The position numbers were made by a program, and so were the translations under genes. Shown piece by piece: positions 32,764 to 41,708 of a stretch of 47,255 bases of DNA. The notes under the pieces were generated by a model, which had not been told where the DNA came from, did no database searches, and saw only the letters and a list, made by a program, of their open reading frames with translations. Position 1 is the first letter of the stretch; each line of letters starts with the position of its first letter. Source of the DNA: Firmicutes bacterium UBA1422. Lineage in GTDB: Bacteria; Bacillota; Clostridia; Peptostreptococcales; Anaerovoracaceae. The DNA is taken from positions 1 through 47,255 of the forward strand of contig DBPK01000025.1 of the NCBI GenBank assembly GCA_002304835.1, in the 5' to 3' direction.

Positions 32764-33834
32764 TCATACACTTCTTTGTTTTCTAAGGAGAGCCGAATTG
32801 GCTGCCATAAAGACAGTCAAAAGGCAAACAAGTACAATAAGGTCTTTATATATTTCAGAAAACCCGCTTCCATGCAGCATAACTTCAGTAAGAGCGTCGG
32901 TGGTATAGTAAAGAGGCATAAAGTAACCTACGATCTCCCAGCCTCCCGAGAGCTCGAACAAGCCGCAAAGGAATATTTGGGGAAGTATAACAATGGGAAT
33001 GAATTGAACCATCTGAAATTCACTGTTTGCCAAAGTAGAAAGAAGCATGCCAAGGGTAAGGGCGCATATGGCCGTAATAAGATTCACAAAAAGAACCAGC
33101 CATATACTTCCTTCCAGGGGCATCTTCAGAACATATACAACAAAGAATGTTACGATAGATGACTGCAAAACAGCCAGAACAGAAAAACCCAGGGCATAGC
33201 CCGTTATTATTTCTCCCCTTCTTATGGGAGTTGAAAGGAGTTTCTGCAATGTACCGGTGGTCCGTTCCCCAAGAAAATTGATTCCCGCTATGAGAAAAAC
33301 AAGAAAGAATATTATAATACCGATCATGGCTGCACCGTAATTGTCAAACAGTGACCAGTCATCACCGCCATAGATGTAATCAGTTTGGATCTCGGGTTCG
33401 GCGAAGGATACGGGTATAGGGATATCTTTTTTTATTGCCTCGGCGGCGGCAACTGCTATCAGGGATTTGATCCGGGCCGCTTTTGAAGCATCCGTTCCGT
33501 CAATAAGGACTTCTATATCCGAGTAATCGGCCATACCTTCATCGTCATTTGGGATACTGACGGCTGCTGTTATTTCTCCGTCTCTGATTGCTTTTTCTGC
33601 AAGCTCCCCATCATAATAGGAAACATTCACATCAAAATCCTCATTATCTTTCAATGCTTCCACAAAACTGTCCGGAGCTTTTATGATCCCTATATCGTAT
33701 CCTGAATCACCTGAGTCCAGGATAAAATAAACTATGCTCAATATCAAAAGGGGAGCAACAACGATAATACCTACCGTGCGCTTGTCATGGCGTATCTGAT
33801 TCAATATACGCAGAGCGACAGCTTTAACTCTCAT
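32764..33834 (-). CDS. ABC-2 type exporter permease
   Basis: A 356-residue permease with one N-terminal transmembrane helix (about residues 22-42), an extracellular domain (about 43-165) rich in acidic residues, and five C-terminal helices with the ABC-2 signature FLGERTTGTLQKLLSTPIRRGEIITG. This layout is the YhgE/DrrB-like exporter type. The substrate is unknown; drugs or lipids are usual guesses. The start at 33834 has GGAGG 8 bases upstream and overlaps the ATPase gene by 11 bases. Confidence 0.87.
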   Translation of the reverse strand: MRVKAVALRILNQIRHDKRTVGIIVVAPLLILSIVYFILDSGDSGYDIGIIKAPDSFVEALKDNEDFDVNVSYYDGELAEKAIRDGEITAAVSIPNDDEGMADYSDIEVLIDGTDASKAARIKSLIAVAAAEAIKKDIPIPVSFAEPEIQTDYIYGGDDWSLFDNYGAAMIGIIIFFLVFLIAGINFLGERTTGTLQKLLSTPIRRGEIITGYALGFSVLAVLQSSIVTFFVVYVLKMPLEGSIWLVLFVNLITAICALTLGMLLSTLANSEFQMVQFIPIVILPQIFLCGLFELSGGWEIVGYFMPLYYTTDALTEVMLHGSGFSEIYKDLIVLVCLLTVFMAANSALLRKQRSV

Positions 33835-34558
33835 CTGAGACACCTCCTCTGCCGAAGTATATGAATGCATCTTCTATGTTTTTGGCTCCGGATTTTTCTA
33901 TTATTTCTGCGGGTGTTCCTTCGGCCAGAAGCACACCTTGACGCATCATGGCCAGCCTGTGGCACTTTCCAGCTTCATCCATCACATGGGTGGTGACAAG
34001 GATGGTGACACCCTGATCGGAGAGAGCATATAGTTCTTTCCATATACTTTTTCTGAGCACCGGGTCTATGCCCACTGTGGGCTCGTCCAGTAGAAGGACT
34101 TTTGGATCCGGAAGAAGAGCGATGGCCAGAGAAAGCCTCTGCTTCATGCCTTCCGAATATGCGGAAACAGTTTTCTTGAGCTCAGATCCAAGCCCTACCA
34201 GATCGGCCACCTTGCTGATCCTTTCAGCTAAGGCACTGCCTCTTAATCCATATACACTGCCGAAAAATTTTAGGTTTTCATAGGCGGAAAGAGTGGGATA
34301 AAGGGCCGCTGACTGGGCCATATAGCCCATTTGAGCCATAAGAGAAAGGTCGGGCATGAGTCCCCCCATGATATATGCACTGCCGGAGTCCTGTTTGAGT
34401 ATTCCCGCCATGATTTTGACAGAAGTGGTCTTTCCGCATCCGGAGGGACCTAAAAGTCCGAAAATACAGCCCTTTGGCACTTTCAGCGAAACATCGAAAA
34501 GCACCTGTTTTTTGGCAAAGCTTTTGTTTATATGATCAAGTCTGATACAATCTTCCAT
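33824..34558 (-). CDS. ABC exporter ATP-binding protein
   Basis: A 244-residue ATPase partnering the ABC-2 permease. Motifs are Walker A GPSGCGKTT, Q-loop MAQSAALYPTLSAYENL, a variant signature YSEGMKQRLSLA, Walker B VLLLDEPTVGIDP and the H-loop TTHVMDEA. The start at 34558 follows GGGGGA by 6 bases; ATG 34576 would precede the ribosome site. It heads a minus-strand unit of ATPase, permease and probably the GIY-YIG gene, divergent from the ATP-grasp gene. Confidence 0.9.
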   Translation of the reverse strand: MEDCIRLDHINKSFAKKQVLFDVSLKVPKGCIFGLLGPSGCGKTTSVKIMAGILKQDSGSAYIMGGLMPDLSLMAQMGYMAQSAALYPTLSAYENLKFFGSVYGLRGSALAERISKVADLVGLGSELKKTVSAYSEGMKQRLSLAIALLPDPKVLLLDEPTVGIDPVLRKSIWKELYALSDQGVTILVTTHVMDEAGKCHRLAMMRQGVLLAEGTPAEIIEKSGAKNIEDAFIYFGRGGVSDES

Positions 34559-34596
34559 AATAGATCCCCCTTCCATATAGAAAAGATTTCTGCTTC

Positions 34597-34625
34597 TTGC
34601 AGCATATAATATGTTATTATATCAT
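34597..34625 (+). promoter_or_regulatory. Promoter of the KaiC-like/ATP-grasp gene, with palindrome
   Basis: TTGCAG (34597-34602) and TATCAT (34620-34625) are 17 bases apart. The spacer holds a perfect palindrome ATATAATA-TGT-TATTATAT (34604-34622) touching the -10. It may be an operator controlling this gene and the divergent exporter genes, or simply AT-rich symmetry. Confidence 0.5.
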
Positions 34626-34689
34626 ATAAAAGAAAATAGTTTATACAAATCAAAAAATGGTTTTTGATGATATTAAAAGGGAGAAAAAC

Positions 34690-37308
34690 ATGTCAAGACT
34701 TGAAAAAATCAAAACAGGATTGCCCGGACTGGACGGGATACTTCAGAATGTGAGACAGGGGGAAAGCGTGGTATGGCAGATCTCGGATGGAGAAGACTAT
34801 GCCTATTTTGCCAGGCATTTTGCGGCTCAGGCCATCAAGGAAGGACGCAACGTGATATACTTCAGGTTTTCGGACTACCCTGCATTACTCCAAAAGCAGG
34901 AGGGATTAAAGATAATAAGAATGGATCTTAACTCCGGGTTCGAGAAATTCACAGTAAGTATTTATAAGGTCATTTCAAAACAGGATCCGGGTACCTTTTA
35001 TGTTTTTGACTGCATGTCACAGCTTCAGACTGTATGGGCGGCGGATTTTATGATGCGTAACTTTTTCAAAGCCATTTGTCCGGCATTGAAAGAAATGAAA
35101 GGAACGGGATATTTCAGTATAGCCTATAAAGGACATTCCTATGATTCAATAAGTCAGATAAAGGAAACAGCGGATATATATATAAATACTGTCAGCGGTC
35201 CCGAAGGCATATATGTTCAGCCTCTTAAGGCTGCAAACAGGAAGTCGCCTACAATGTTTTTCCCTCACCTGATATCGGATGAAAAGGCGGCAAAACTTCC
35301 CCCCATAACAGACGGTATAAGCAGCAGTAAATATTACGGATTATTAAAAATAAAAGCCAGGAACCCGGGGCAGAGATTCCTTGATAACTGGGATGTTTTT
35401 CTTATGGAAGCTCAGACGGCCATGCTGGAAGAGTCTCCGGATATGGAAATTTATGAAAAGAAGCTTTACAAGATGCTCATAGGCAGAGACCAGGAAAGAG
35501 CCAACCTGTTCAAATCCAATTATACCATACAGGATTATCTGAATATAAATCTAAGACTGGTGGGGACCGGAAGCATAGGGGGCAAAGCCGCAGGAATGCT
35601 GCTGGCCCGTAAGATAATCGAAAACAACAGACCGGATCTGGCCGAGCACATAGAAGAACACGATTCATTTTATGTGGGCTCCAATGTGTTCTATACATTT
35701 CTTATCAGAAACAACTGGTGGAAACTATGGCTTGAACACAAAAGCGATGAAGGATATTTTATGGCTGCCAGAGTACTGAAAAGCCAGATACCCTATGGTG
35801 AGTTTCCAGACCTGGTCAAAGAAAAATTCAGAAGACTGATAGATCATTACGGACAGAATCCTATAATAGTAAGATCCAGTTCCCTGCTGGAGGACGGATT
35901 CGGAAATGCTTTCGCAGGTAAATATGATTCGATTTTCTGTGTGAACATCGGCTCTCCCGAAGAACGTTACGAACAATTTGTGAAAGCGGTAAAGGATGTT
36001 TATGCCAGTGCCATGGATGAATCCGCATTGATATACAGAAAACAGAGAGGTCTTGACAAGGCCGATGAACAGATGTCTATTCTGGTGCAGCGGGTATCCG
36101 GATCCGTATTCGAAGATGTTTTTATGCCCGGAGCCGCAGGAGTGGGCTATTCCATGAATTCATACACATGGAACAAATCCATTGATCCAAACGAGGGCAT
36201 GATACGTATCGTTGCAGGACTGGGCACCCGGGCGGTGGACAGAACTTTCCAGGATTATCCCCGCCTGGCAGCACTGGATAAGCCGGCACTCAAACCATCC
36301 ATGCTGCCGGAAGACAGATTCAGGTTCGTCCAAAAAAATGTAGATGTACTGGACTTTACAGAGAACAGTCTGCTTACTATACCCCTTGAAGAGGTGGCGG
36401 AAAAAGCACCCAAGTGGTACAATTCACTTTTTGTGGAACACGATCACGAAACCGAAAACAGACTTAGTGACATGGGACGTAAACAGCAGGTAATATCCAC
36501 CACATGTGAAAGGATGCTCAAGAATGAAGAGCTGGTATCCACCATGAGAGAAGTATTAAAGACCCTGCATGATCATTACAAATATCCTGTGGATATAGAA
36601 TTCACGATAAACTTTTCCGAAAATGGAGAGTTTCTCATAAATCTTCTTCAGTGCAGACCTCTGCAGTCAAAGGGAACCGGCATAGCGGGAGTTAAGATCC
36701 CGGAGGTGCCTGAAGAAAAAATGTTCATGAAACTTTTCAAGAACACCATGGGCGGTCCCACAAAAATGGAATTTGATATGGTAGCGATAGTCGATGCCAA
36801 AGGGTATGCGGAAATGCCCTATAAAGAAAAGTTCTCTGTGGCAAATGCCATACACGCAGTCAATACTTATGCGGGGCAGAACAAAAAAAGCCTTATGATA
36901 CTGGGGCCGGGCAGATGGGGAACAAATTCGGCAGAACTGGGCATCCCGGTAAGATATGCCCAGATAAGCAATGTGAATGCCATATTTGAAATGTCCTTTG
37001 AAAGCAGCGGACTTATGCCGGAGCTTTCTTTCGGGAGCCATTTCTTCCAGGACCTTGTGGAGACCAACACTTTTTATGGGGCTGTTTTTGAAAAAGACAG
37101 TTCAGAGGGAGTAAAAAGCATATACAGACCCCAGGTACTTGAAAACGAAAAAGAAGTATATGACGAAATACCGGATACCATCAAGGCCCTTAGAAACATA
37201 ATAAAAGTATATGAACTGGAAGAAAGCAAGATGGTATTGGTGGCAGACAGTAAAGGGGAAGAAACCGTTTGCTGGAAGGAGAAAGAAAACCCCAAAAGCA
37301 GTAAATAG
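34690..37308 (+). CDS. KaiC-like domain fused to PEP-synthase-type ATP-grasp domain
   Basis: An 872-residue cytoplasmic protein. Residues 1 to about 235 resemble a KaiC/RecA fold (LEKIKTGLPGLDGILQNVRQGE and the TFYVFDCMSQL strand), but the Walker A position reads WQISDGEDYAYF, without GKT, so ATP binding there is probably lost. From about residue 290 a pyruvate-phosphate dikinase N-terminal domain is clear: GTGSIGGKAAGMLLA, NPIIVRSSSLLEDGFGNAFAGKYDS, QRVSGSVFEDVFMPGAAGVGYS and LLQCRPLQ. The phosphohistidine and pyruvate domains are absent. A conserved C-terminal part (LGPGRWGTNSAELGIP) follows. It may phosphorylate something other than pyruvate; substrate unknown. AAGGGAG precedes the start. 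Confidence 0.82.
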   Translation: MSRLEKIKTGLPGLDGILQNVRQGESVVWQISDGEDYAYFARHFAAQAIKEGRNVIYFRFSDYPALLQKQEGLKIIRMDLNSGFEKFTVSIYKVISKQDPGTFYVFDCMSQLQTVWAADFMMRNFFKAICPALKEMKGTGYFSIAYKGHSYDSISQIKETADIYINTVSGPEGIYVQPLKAANRKSPTMFFPHLISDEKAAKLPPITDGISSSKYYGLLKIKARNPGQRFLDNWDVFLMEAQTAMLEESPDMEIYEKKLYKMLIGRDQERANLFKSNYTIQDYLNINLRLVGTGSIGGKAAGMLLARKIIENNRPDLAEHIEEHDSFYVGSNVFYTFLIRNNWWKLWLEHKSDEGYFMAARVLKSQIPYGEFPDLVKEKFRRLIDHYGQNPIIVRSSSLLEDGFGNAFAGKYDSIFCVNIGSPEERYEQFVKAVKDVYASAMDESALIYRKQRGLDKADEQMSILVQRVSGSVFEDVFMPGAAGVGYSMNSYTWNKSIDPNEGMIRIVAGLGTRAVDRTFQDYPRLAALDKPALKPSMLPEDRFRFVQKNVDVLDFTENSLLTIPLEEVAEKAPKWYNSLFVEHDHETENRLSDMGRKQQVISTTCERMLKNEELVSTMREVLKTLHDHYKYPVDIEFTINFSENGEFLINLLQCRPLQSKGTGIAGVKIPEVPEEKMFMKLFKNTMGGPTKMEFDMVAIVDAKGYAEMPYKEKFSVANAIHAVNTYAGQNKKSLMILGPGRWGTNSAELGIPVRYAQISNVNAIFEMSFESSGLMPELSFGSHFFQDLVETNTFYGAVFEKDSSEGVKSIYRPQVLENEKEVYDEIPDTIKALRNIIKVYELEESKMVLVADSKGEETVCWKEKENPKSSK

Positions 37309-37318
37309 ATAAAACCCC

Positions 37319-37340
37319 CCTTGCCAAAAGTACGGCAAGG
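37319..37340. other. Short hairpin after the ATP-grasp gene
   Basis: CCTTGCC (37319-37325) pairs perfectly with GGCAAGG (37334-37340) around an 8-base loop, 10 bases after the stop codon. No T-run follows on the plus strand, so termination is uncertain. It stands just before the Pho-box-like array. Confidence 0.5.
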
Positions 37341-37344
37341 ATAC

Positions 37345-37394
37345 TTAACAGAAACTTAACAGATTTAACAGAAACATAACGGTATTTTTAATAC
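37345..37394 (+). promoter_or_regulatory. Pho-box-like array and promoter of the pst operon
   Basis: TTAACA occurs at 37345-37350, 37356-37361 and 37365-37370, with a variant ATAACG at 37376-37381. The 11, 9 and 11 base steps resemble the direct TTAACA-like repeats bound by PhoP in Gram-positive bacteria. TTAACA (37365) with TAATAC (37389-37394, 18-base spacing) or TATTTT (37383) could be the core promoter. This predicts induction of pst by phosphate starvation; no PhoPR genes are in the window. Confidence 0.72.
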
Positions 37395-37417
37395 TCCCGT
37401 AACAATACGGGGGTATT
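37390..37417 (+). other. Strong inverted repeat in the pst leader
   Basis: A 12-bp stem (AATACTCCCGTA with TACGGGGGTATT, one G-T pair) with an ACAA loop sits across the expected transcription start, followed by ATTATTT. It could be a terminator for the upstream gene, a leader hairpin or an operator; the sequence alone does not decide. Confidence 0.5.
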
Positions 37418-37507
37418 ATTTACTTGTAAACAAAAGTTAAAAAAATAAGACGGCGGCGAAAAAGGATCCGCCGAAGGATGCAAGGGCATTCAGGAAGGAA
37501 AGAAAAA

Positions 37508-38377
37508 ATGAAAAAGAACAAGATCAAAAAAATCATTGCGCTGGGACTGGCAATGGCACTGACAACAGGAGTCATGTCGGCCTGCGGAGGAGAAAGCGGA
37601 AACGATGAGCAAAAAAGCTCCGGAGAAACTGTGGTAATAGCGGGCTCCACATCAGTACAGCCCCTTTCGGAGGTGATGGCAGAAGAGTTCATGGCAGATA
37701 ACGAAGGTGCGTCAGTCGAAGTACAGGGCGGAGGCTCGGGACAGGGCATAAAGTCCATTGAAGAGGGTATAGCGGACATCGGATCTCTTTCAAGAGAAGT
37801 AAAGGATGAAGAAAAAGGTTCTGTAAAAGAAGAGTACATAATAGCGATGGACGGCGTGGCAGTGGTAGTCAATACAGAAACCGAAACGGAAGATATCACC
37901 ATCGAAGAGCTTGAAAAGATATACACCGGTGAGATCACAAACTGGAAAGAGCTTGGCGGAAAAGATGCGGAAATAACCGTGGTTTCCAGAGAGGAAGGAT
38001 CCGGTACCAGAGGAGCTTTCACGGAAATAACAGGTGTACTTGTTAAGGATGACGAAGGCAACGAAACAGACAACACAACTGCAGACGCCCTGGTACAGCC
38101 CTCAACAGGATCAGTTATAAAAACTGTTTCTTCAACACCCGATTCCATAGGATATGTTTCACTGGCGGCAGTAAGTGATGAAGTCAAGGCACTGAAGGTA
38201 GAAGGCGTTGAGGCCTCAAAGGACACTGTGCTTGACGGTACATACAAGATCTCAAGACCCTTTGTATACGTTACCGGCAACGACATAAGCGAATCGGCAA
38301 AAGCTTTCATAGACTTTGTTTTGAGCGACAAAGGACAGGAGCTTGTAGAAGAAAACGGTTTCATACCGGTACAGTAA
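37508..38377 (+). CDS. pstS: Phosphate ABC transporter, substrate-binding lipoprotein
   Basis: A 289-residue phosphate-binding protein, exported and lipid-anchored at Cys26 (VMSAC). Phosphate-binding segments are VIAGSTSVQPLSEVMAEEF, QGGGSGQGIKSIEEGIADIGSLSREV, ITVVSREEGSGTRGAFTE and STPDSIGYVSLAAV. ATG 37508 is preceded by AGGAAGG; the in-frame upstream codon at 37478 lacks a site. It is the first gene of pstSCAB-phoU, behind a Pho-box-like array. Confidence 0.95.
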   Translation: MKKNKIKKIIALGLAMALTTGVMSACGGESGNDEQKSSGETVVIAGSTSVQPLSEVMAEEFMADNEGASVEVQGGGSGQGIKSIEEGIADIGSLSREVKDEEKGSVKEEYIIAMDGVAVVVNTETETEDITIEELEKIYTGEITNWKELGGKDAEITVVSREEGSGTRGAFTEITGVLVKDDEGNETDNTTADALVQPSTGSVIKTVSSTPDSIGYVSLAAVSDEVKALKVEGVEASKDTVLDGTYKISRPFVYVTGNDISESAKAFIDFVLSDKGQELVEENGFIPVQ

Positions 38378-38378
38378 T

Positions 38379-39236
38379 ATGAGCGCAAAAGAAAAGATAT
38401 TTGAAAAACTGATACTCATAAGCGCCGTTGTCTCTGTGGCAGCGGTGGCTTTGATAACTGTATTTATATTCAGCTCCGGCATGCCCGCCATCAAAGAAAC
38501 AGGAGTTGCCGGGTTTATAACAGGAACTGACTGGAGTCCCACAAACGGACAGTTCGGCATACTCCCCCTTATTGCGGGGACGCTGGCCGTTACGGCACTG
38601 GCCCTTTTGATAGGGATCCCCGCCGGCGTGGGCTGCGCCGTATTTCTGGCCGAAATCACAGGAGAAAAAACCGCACGGATATTTCGCTCGGCAATAGAAC
38701 TTCTGGCAGGCATACCTTCGGTGGTATACGGATTCTTCGGCCTGGTAATTCTGGTGCCGGTCATAAGGAATGTTTTCGGAGGCAGCGGATTCAGCATAAT
38801 AGCAGGAGGAATAATACTGGCAGTCATGATACTTCCCACTATAGTAAGTATTTCGGCAAACTCAATATCTTCAGTTCCGTCAGAGTTTAGAGAAGCATCC
38901 CTTTCTCTTGGTGCTGACCGGAGAGAAACTATAATGAAAGTGGTACTTCCGGCTGCAAAGTCAGGGATATTTTCATCTATCATACTGGGAATGGGAAGAG
39001 CCATAGGAGAAACAATGGCTGTCCTGCTTATAACAGGCAATGTGGCAAAGATGCCGGAAGCTGTTACTGATCCGGTGGCCACTCTCACCGGGACCATAGC
39101 CATGGAAATGCCATATGCGACGCCGCAACATCAGCAGGCTCTTTTCGGCATAGGCATAATACTTTTTGTCATAATAGTACTGCTCAACGGAACAGCTCAG
39201 CTGATAATGAAAAGGTTCGGGGGTGCGGGGTCATGA
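38379..39236 (+). CDS. pstC: Phosphate ABC transporter permease PstC
   Basis: A 285-residue, six-helix permease subunit of the Pst importer. It shows the PstC pattern: an N-terminal helix, an extracellular GTDWSPTNGQFGILPLIAGTL segment, AGIPSVVYGFFGLVILVP, and the ATPase-contact loop EASLSLGADRRETIMKVVLPAAKSGI, then GRAIGETMAVLLITGN. It begins 2 bases after pstS and overlaps pstA by 4 bases. Confidence 0.95.
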   Translation: MSAKEKIFEKLILISAVVSVAAVALITVFIFSSGMPAIKETGVAGFITGTDWSPTNGQFGILPLIAGTLAVTALALLIGIPAGVGCAVFLAEITGEKTARIFRSAIELLAGIPSVVYGFFGLVILVPVIRNVFGGSGFSIIAGGIILAVMILPTIVSISANSISSVPSEFREASLSLGADRRETIMKVVLPAAKSGIFSSIILGMGRAIGETMAVLLITGNVAKMPEAVTDPVATLTGTIAMEMPYATPQHQQALFGIGIILFVIIVLLNGTAQLIMKRFGGAGS

Positions 39237-40126
39237 TGAAAGAAAACATAAGAGAAAAAGGTCCAAAAAAGCTTAAAAGTCTTCTTTTCACCAGAATTAT
39301 ACAGATAATAGCGGCTATTACCCTGGCAGCACTGCTCATCATAATAGGATATATACTTGTGAAAGGACTGCCGGGCATAACATGGGAATTTCTTTCGGAA
39401 GATCCCAGTGCCATGGGCAGAGAAGGAGGGATCTTTTCAATAATAGTGGGGACACTTTATGTGACCGTGCTGGCTGTTTTGATAGCAATGCCCATAAGTG
39501 TGGGGGCAGCCGTTTACTTCAACGAATATGCATCAGGGAAAAAGACCGTGGCGGCAATAAGGTTTTTTACCGAGGTTTTGGCAGGAATACCGTCCATCAT
39601 ATTCGGGCTTTTCGGATTTGCATTCTTTGTGGTTTTTCTGGGTCTGGGATGGTCCTGTTTATCGGGTGGGTTGACGCTTACAATAATGATATTGCCAACG
39701 ATAATAAGGACAACGGAAGAAGCCTTAAAAACTGTGCCCATGGCATATAGGGAGGGAAGTCTTGCTCTCGGTGCCACAAGGTGGCAGACTATAGTAAAGG
39801 TTGTACTTCCCTGTTGCAGGGGGGGTATACTGACAGGCCTGATACTTGGTCTTGGCAGAGCCATCGGAGAAACAGCTGCAGTAATGCTTACTGTAGGCGG
39901 ATCCCTTAATATGCCGGTGTCTGTTATGGATTCCGCAAGGACCATGGCACTTCACCTTTACAATCTGGCATCTGAAGGAATAAGCGAAGAAAAAACTTAT
40001 GCCACCGCAGCACTGCTCATCATAGTCATACTTATAATAAATACTGCTGCAAACAATATAGGTAAAAGACCTTTTAAAGGGGGAAGACACAAAAAAATAT
40101 TACTTCAAGGAGCAAAAGATGAATAA
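39233..40126 (+). CDS. pstA: Phosphate ABC transporter permease PstA
   Basis: A 297-residue permease partnering PstC. Typical segments are LPGITWEFLSEDPSAMGREGGIFSIIVGTLYVT, AGIPSIIFGLFGFAFFV, the ATPase-contact loop EGSLALGATRWQTIVKVVLPCCRGGILTG and GRAIGETAAVMLTVGG. The start overlaps the pstC stop (ATGATG; the second ATG is also possible). It overlaps pstB by 8 bases. Confidence 0.95.
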   Translation: MMKENIREKGPKKLKSLLFTRIIQIIAAITLAALLIIIGYILVKGLPGITWEFLSEDPSAMGREGGIFSIIVGTLYVTVLAVLIAMPISVGAAVYFNEYASGKKTVAAIRFFTEVLAGIPSIIFGLFGFAFFVVFLGLGWSCLSGGLTLTIMILPTIIRTTEEALKTVPMAYREGSLALGATRWQTIVKVVLPCCRGGILTGLILGLGRAIGETAAVMLTVGGSLNMPVSVMDSARTMALHLYNLASEGISEEKTYATAALLIIVILIINTAANNIGKRPFKGGRHKKILLQGAKDE

Positions 40127-40883
40127 TACAAAAACAAAATTTGAGATAAAGGATCTCGACCTCTATTACGGAGATTTCCAGGCCCTGAAAAAAGTTGGGA
40201 TAGACATTTATGAAAGGGAAATAACAGCACTTATAGGTCCTTCCGGATGCGGCAAATCGACTTTTTTAAGGACACTGAACAGGATGAACGATCTGATACC
40301 GGGCACCAGGATCGAAGGGCAGGTGAAGTTCGATAATAAGGATATCTATGATAAAGACACCGATGTGATAGGACTGCGCAAAAAGGTGGGAATGGTTTTT
40401 CAGAAGCCCAACCCTTTTCCAAAAAGTATATATGACAATATAACTTTCGGGCCCAGGATACACGGCATAAGAGAAAAAAACCGGCTGGATAAAATAACAG
40501 AAAGCACCCTTAAGGAAGTAGGCCTTTGGAATGAAGTAAAGGACAGATTGAACAAGTCTGCAATGGGTCTTTCAGGTGGACAGCAGCAAAGACTTTGTAT
40601 AGCCAGGTGTCTGGCGGTGGAGCCGGAAGTGCTTCTAATGGACGAACCCACTTCGGCCCTTGACCCTGTGGCGACCTCAAGAATAGAAGCGCTTCTGCAG
40701 GATCTGGCAAAAAAATATACCATAGTAATAGTGACCCATAACATGCAGCAGGCCGGCAGGGTATCCGGATACACATCTTTTTTTCTGACGGGAGAAATAA
40801 TAGAGACCGGACTCACAGAAAAAATATTTTCTGTTCCGGAAAATAAAAAGACAGAAGAATATATATCAGGACGCTTTGGCTGA
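40119..40883 (+). CDS. pstB: Phosphate ABC transporter ATPase PstB
   Basis: A 254-residue ATPase of the phosphate importer. Walker A is GPSGCGKST (residues 40-48), followed by the PstB-specific RTLNRMNDLIPGTRIEGQV and VFQKPNPFPKSIYDNI. The signature is MGLSGGQQQRLCIAR, Walker B LLMDEPTSALDP, and the H-loop VTHNMQQA. GGAG precedes the start inside the end of pstA. phoU begins 40 bases later. Confidence 0.96.
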   Translation: MNNTKTKFEIKDLDLYYGDFQALKKVGIDIYEREITALIGPSGCGKSTFLRTLNRMNDLIPGTRIEGQVKFDNKDIYDKDTDVIGLRKKVGMVFQKPNPFPKSIYDNITFGPRIHGIREKNRLDKITESTLKEVGLWNEVKDRLNKSAMGLSGGQQQRLCIARCLAVEPEVLLMDEPTSALDPVATSRIEALLQDLAKKYTIVIVTHNMQQAGRVSGYTSFFLTGEIIETGLTEKIFSVPENKKTEEYISGRFG

Positions 40884-40923
40884 TAAAATGTCGAAAACCA
40901 TAAAAGAGAAAGGAGAAAACAGA

Positions 40924-41580
40924 ATGGCCACAAGACCGAAAATGGATGAAGAATTAAAAGAGATAAACAAGAAAGTCATAGAAATGGCTGCCTTGATAGA
41001 AGAAACTATAAGAAGTTCAATAAAATCTTTAAAGGAAAAAGATGTTGAACTGGCAAGAAAAATAATAGACGGGGATGAGAAAATAGACGACATGGAGGAT
41101 GAAATAAACTCCGACTGCTTCAAATTTCTCGCCACCCAGTCTCCGCTGGCGGGAGATCTCAGATACTGTATTTCCATAATGAAAATGATAAGGGATCTGG
41201 AGCGCATCGGGGATCATTGCGAAGATCTGGCGAAATACACTTTGCGTCTGGAAAGTCAGGAGTATTACAAGGAGCTTATAGACATACCCAGAATGGCAGA
41301 TATGGCAGCAAGGATGGTAAGCAACGCTATAAGAGCTTTTGTGGAAAAGGATCTGAGGATGGCAAGAAAGGTCTGGAAGAGCGATGAGGAGGTCGATGAG
41401 CTTTTTCGATACATATATGAAGAACAGCTGGATATCGCAGAAAAAAACACAGAAAACGCCAGAACCGCCATCTCCTTTGCCTTCGTTGCGGCACACCTGG
41501 AAAGGATCGCTGATTATGCCACGAATATTTGTGAAGAAACAGTTTTTTCTCTGGAAGGCAGATACAGGATGGCTCTTTGA
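40924..41580 (+). CDS. phoU: Phosphate transport accessory regulator PhoU
   Basis: A 218-residue helical protein that signals phosphate status to the PhoR kinase and restrains the Pst importer. It has two tandem three-helix PhoU repeats, each with its metal-binding motif (IKMIRDLERIGDHCEDLAKY-like in the first; FAAHLERIADYATNICEE-like in the second). ATG 40924 follows AAAGGAG by 8 bases; upstream codons at 40876 and 40888 lack this support. It ends the pst operon; only a weak hairpin-like stretch follows. Confidence 0.94.
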   Translation: MATRPKMDEELKEINKKVIEMAALIEETIRSSIKSLKEKDVELARKIIDGDEKIDDMEDEINSDCFKFLATQSPLAGDLRYCISIMKMIRDLERIGDHCEDLAKYTLRLESQEYYKELIDIPRMADMAARMVSNAIRAFVEKDLRMARKVWKSDEEVDELFRYIYEEQLDIAEKNTENARTAISFAFVAAHLERIADYATNICEETVFSLEGRYRMAL

Positions 41581-41692
41581 CAAAGAAGAGGATCTCGGCA
41601 TAAAGAAAAAACGAGAAACAAAGGAGAAAATAAGAGAGTTCGCAGATGGCGGGCTCTTTTATTATTATGCTATTCAAAAATTTTTTTTCGTG

Positions 41693-41708
41693 TATAATGT
41701 TAATGATA
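41693..41708 (+). promoter_or_regulatory. -10 element just before the FecCD permease start
   Basis: TATAAT at 41693-41698 is a perfect -10, 9 bases before ATG 41708. No clear -35 is visible (weak CTATTC or TTCAAA). The predicted start would leave a leader of at most a few bases and there is no ribosome site, so a near-leaderless mRNA is implied. If instead the operon is read from phoU, this is incidental. Confidence 0.45.

Noticed and set aside
41384..41707. Extension of the FecCD permease back into phoU
   Set aside because: It overlaps almost 200 bases of phoU in another frame and would add about 108 residues unlike any FecCD permease.
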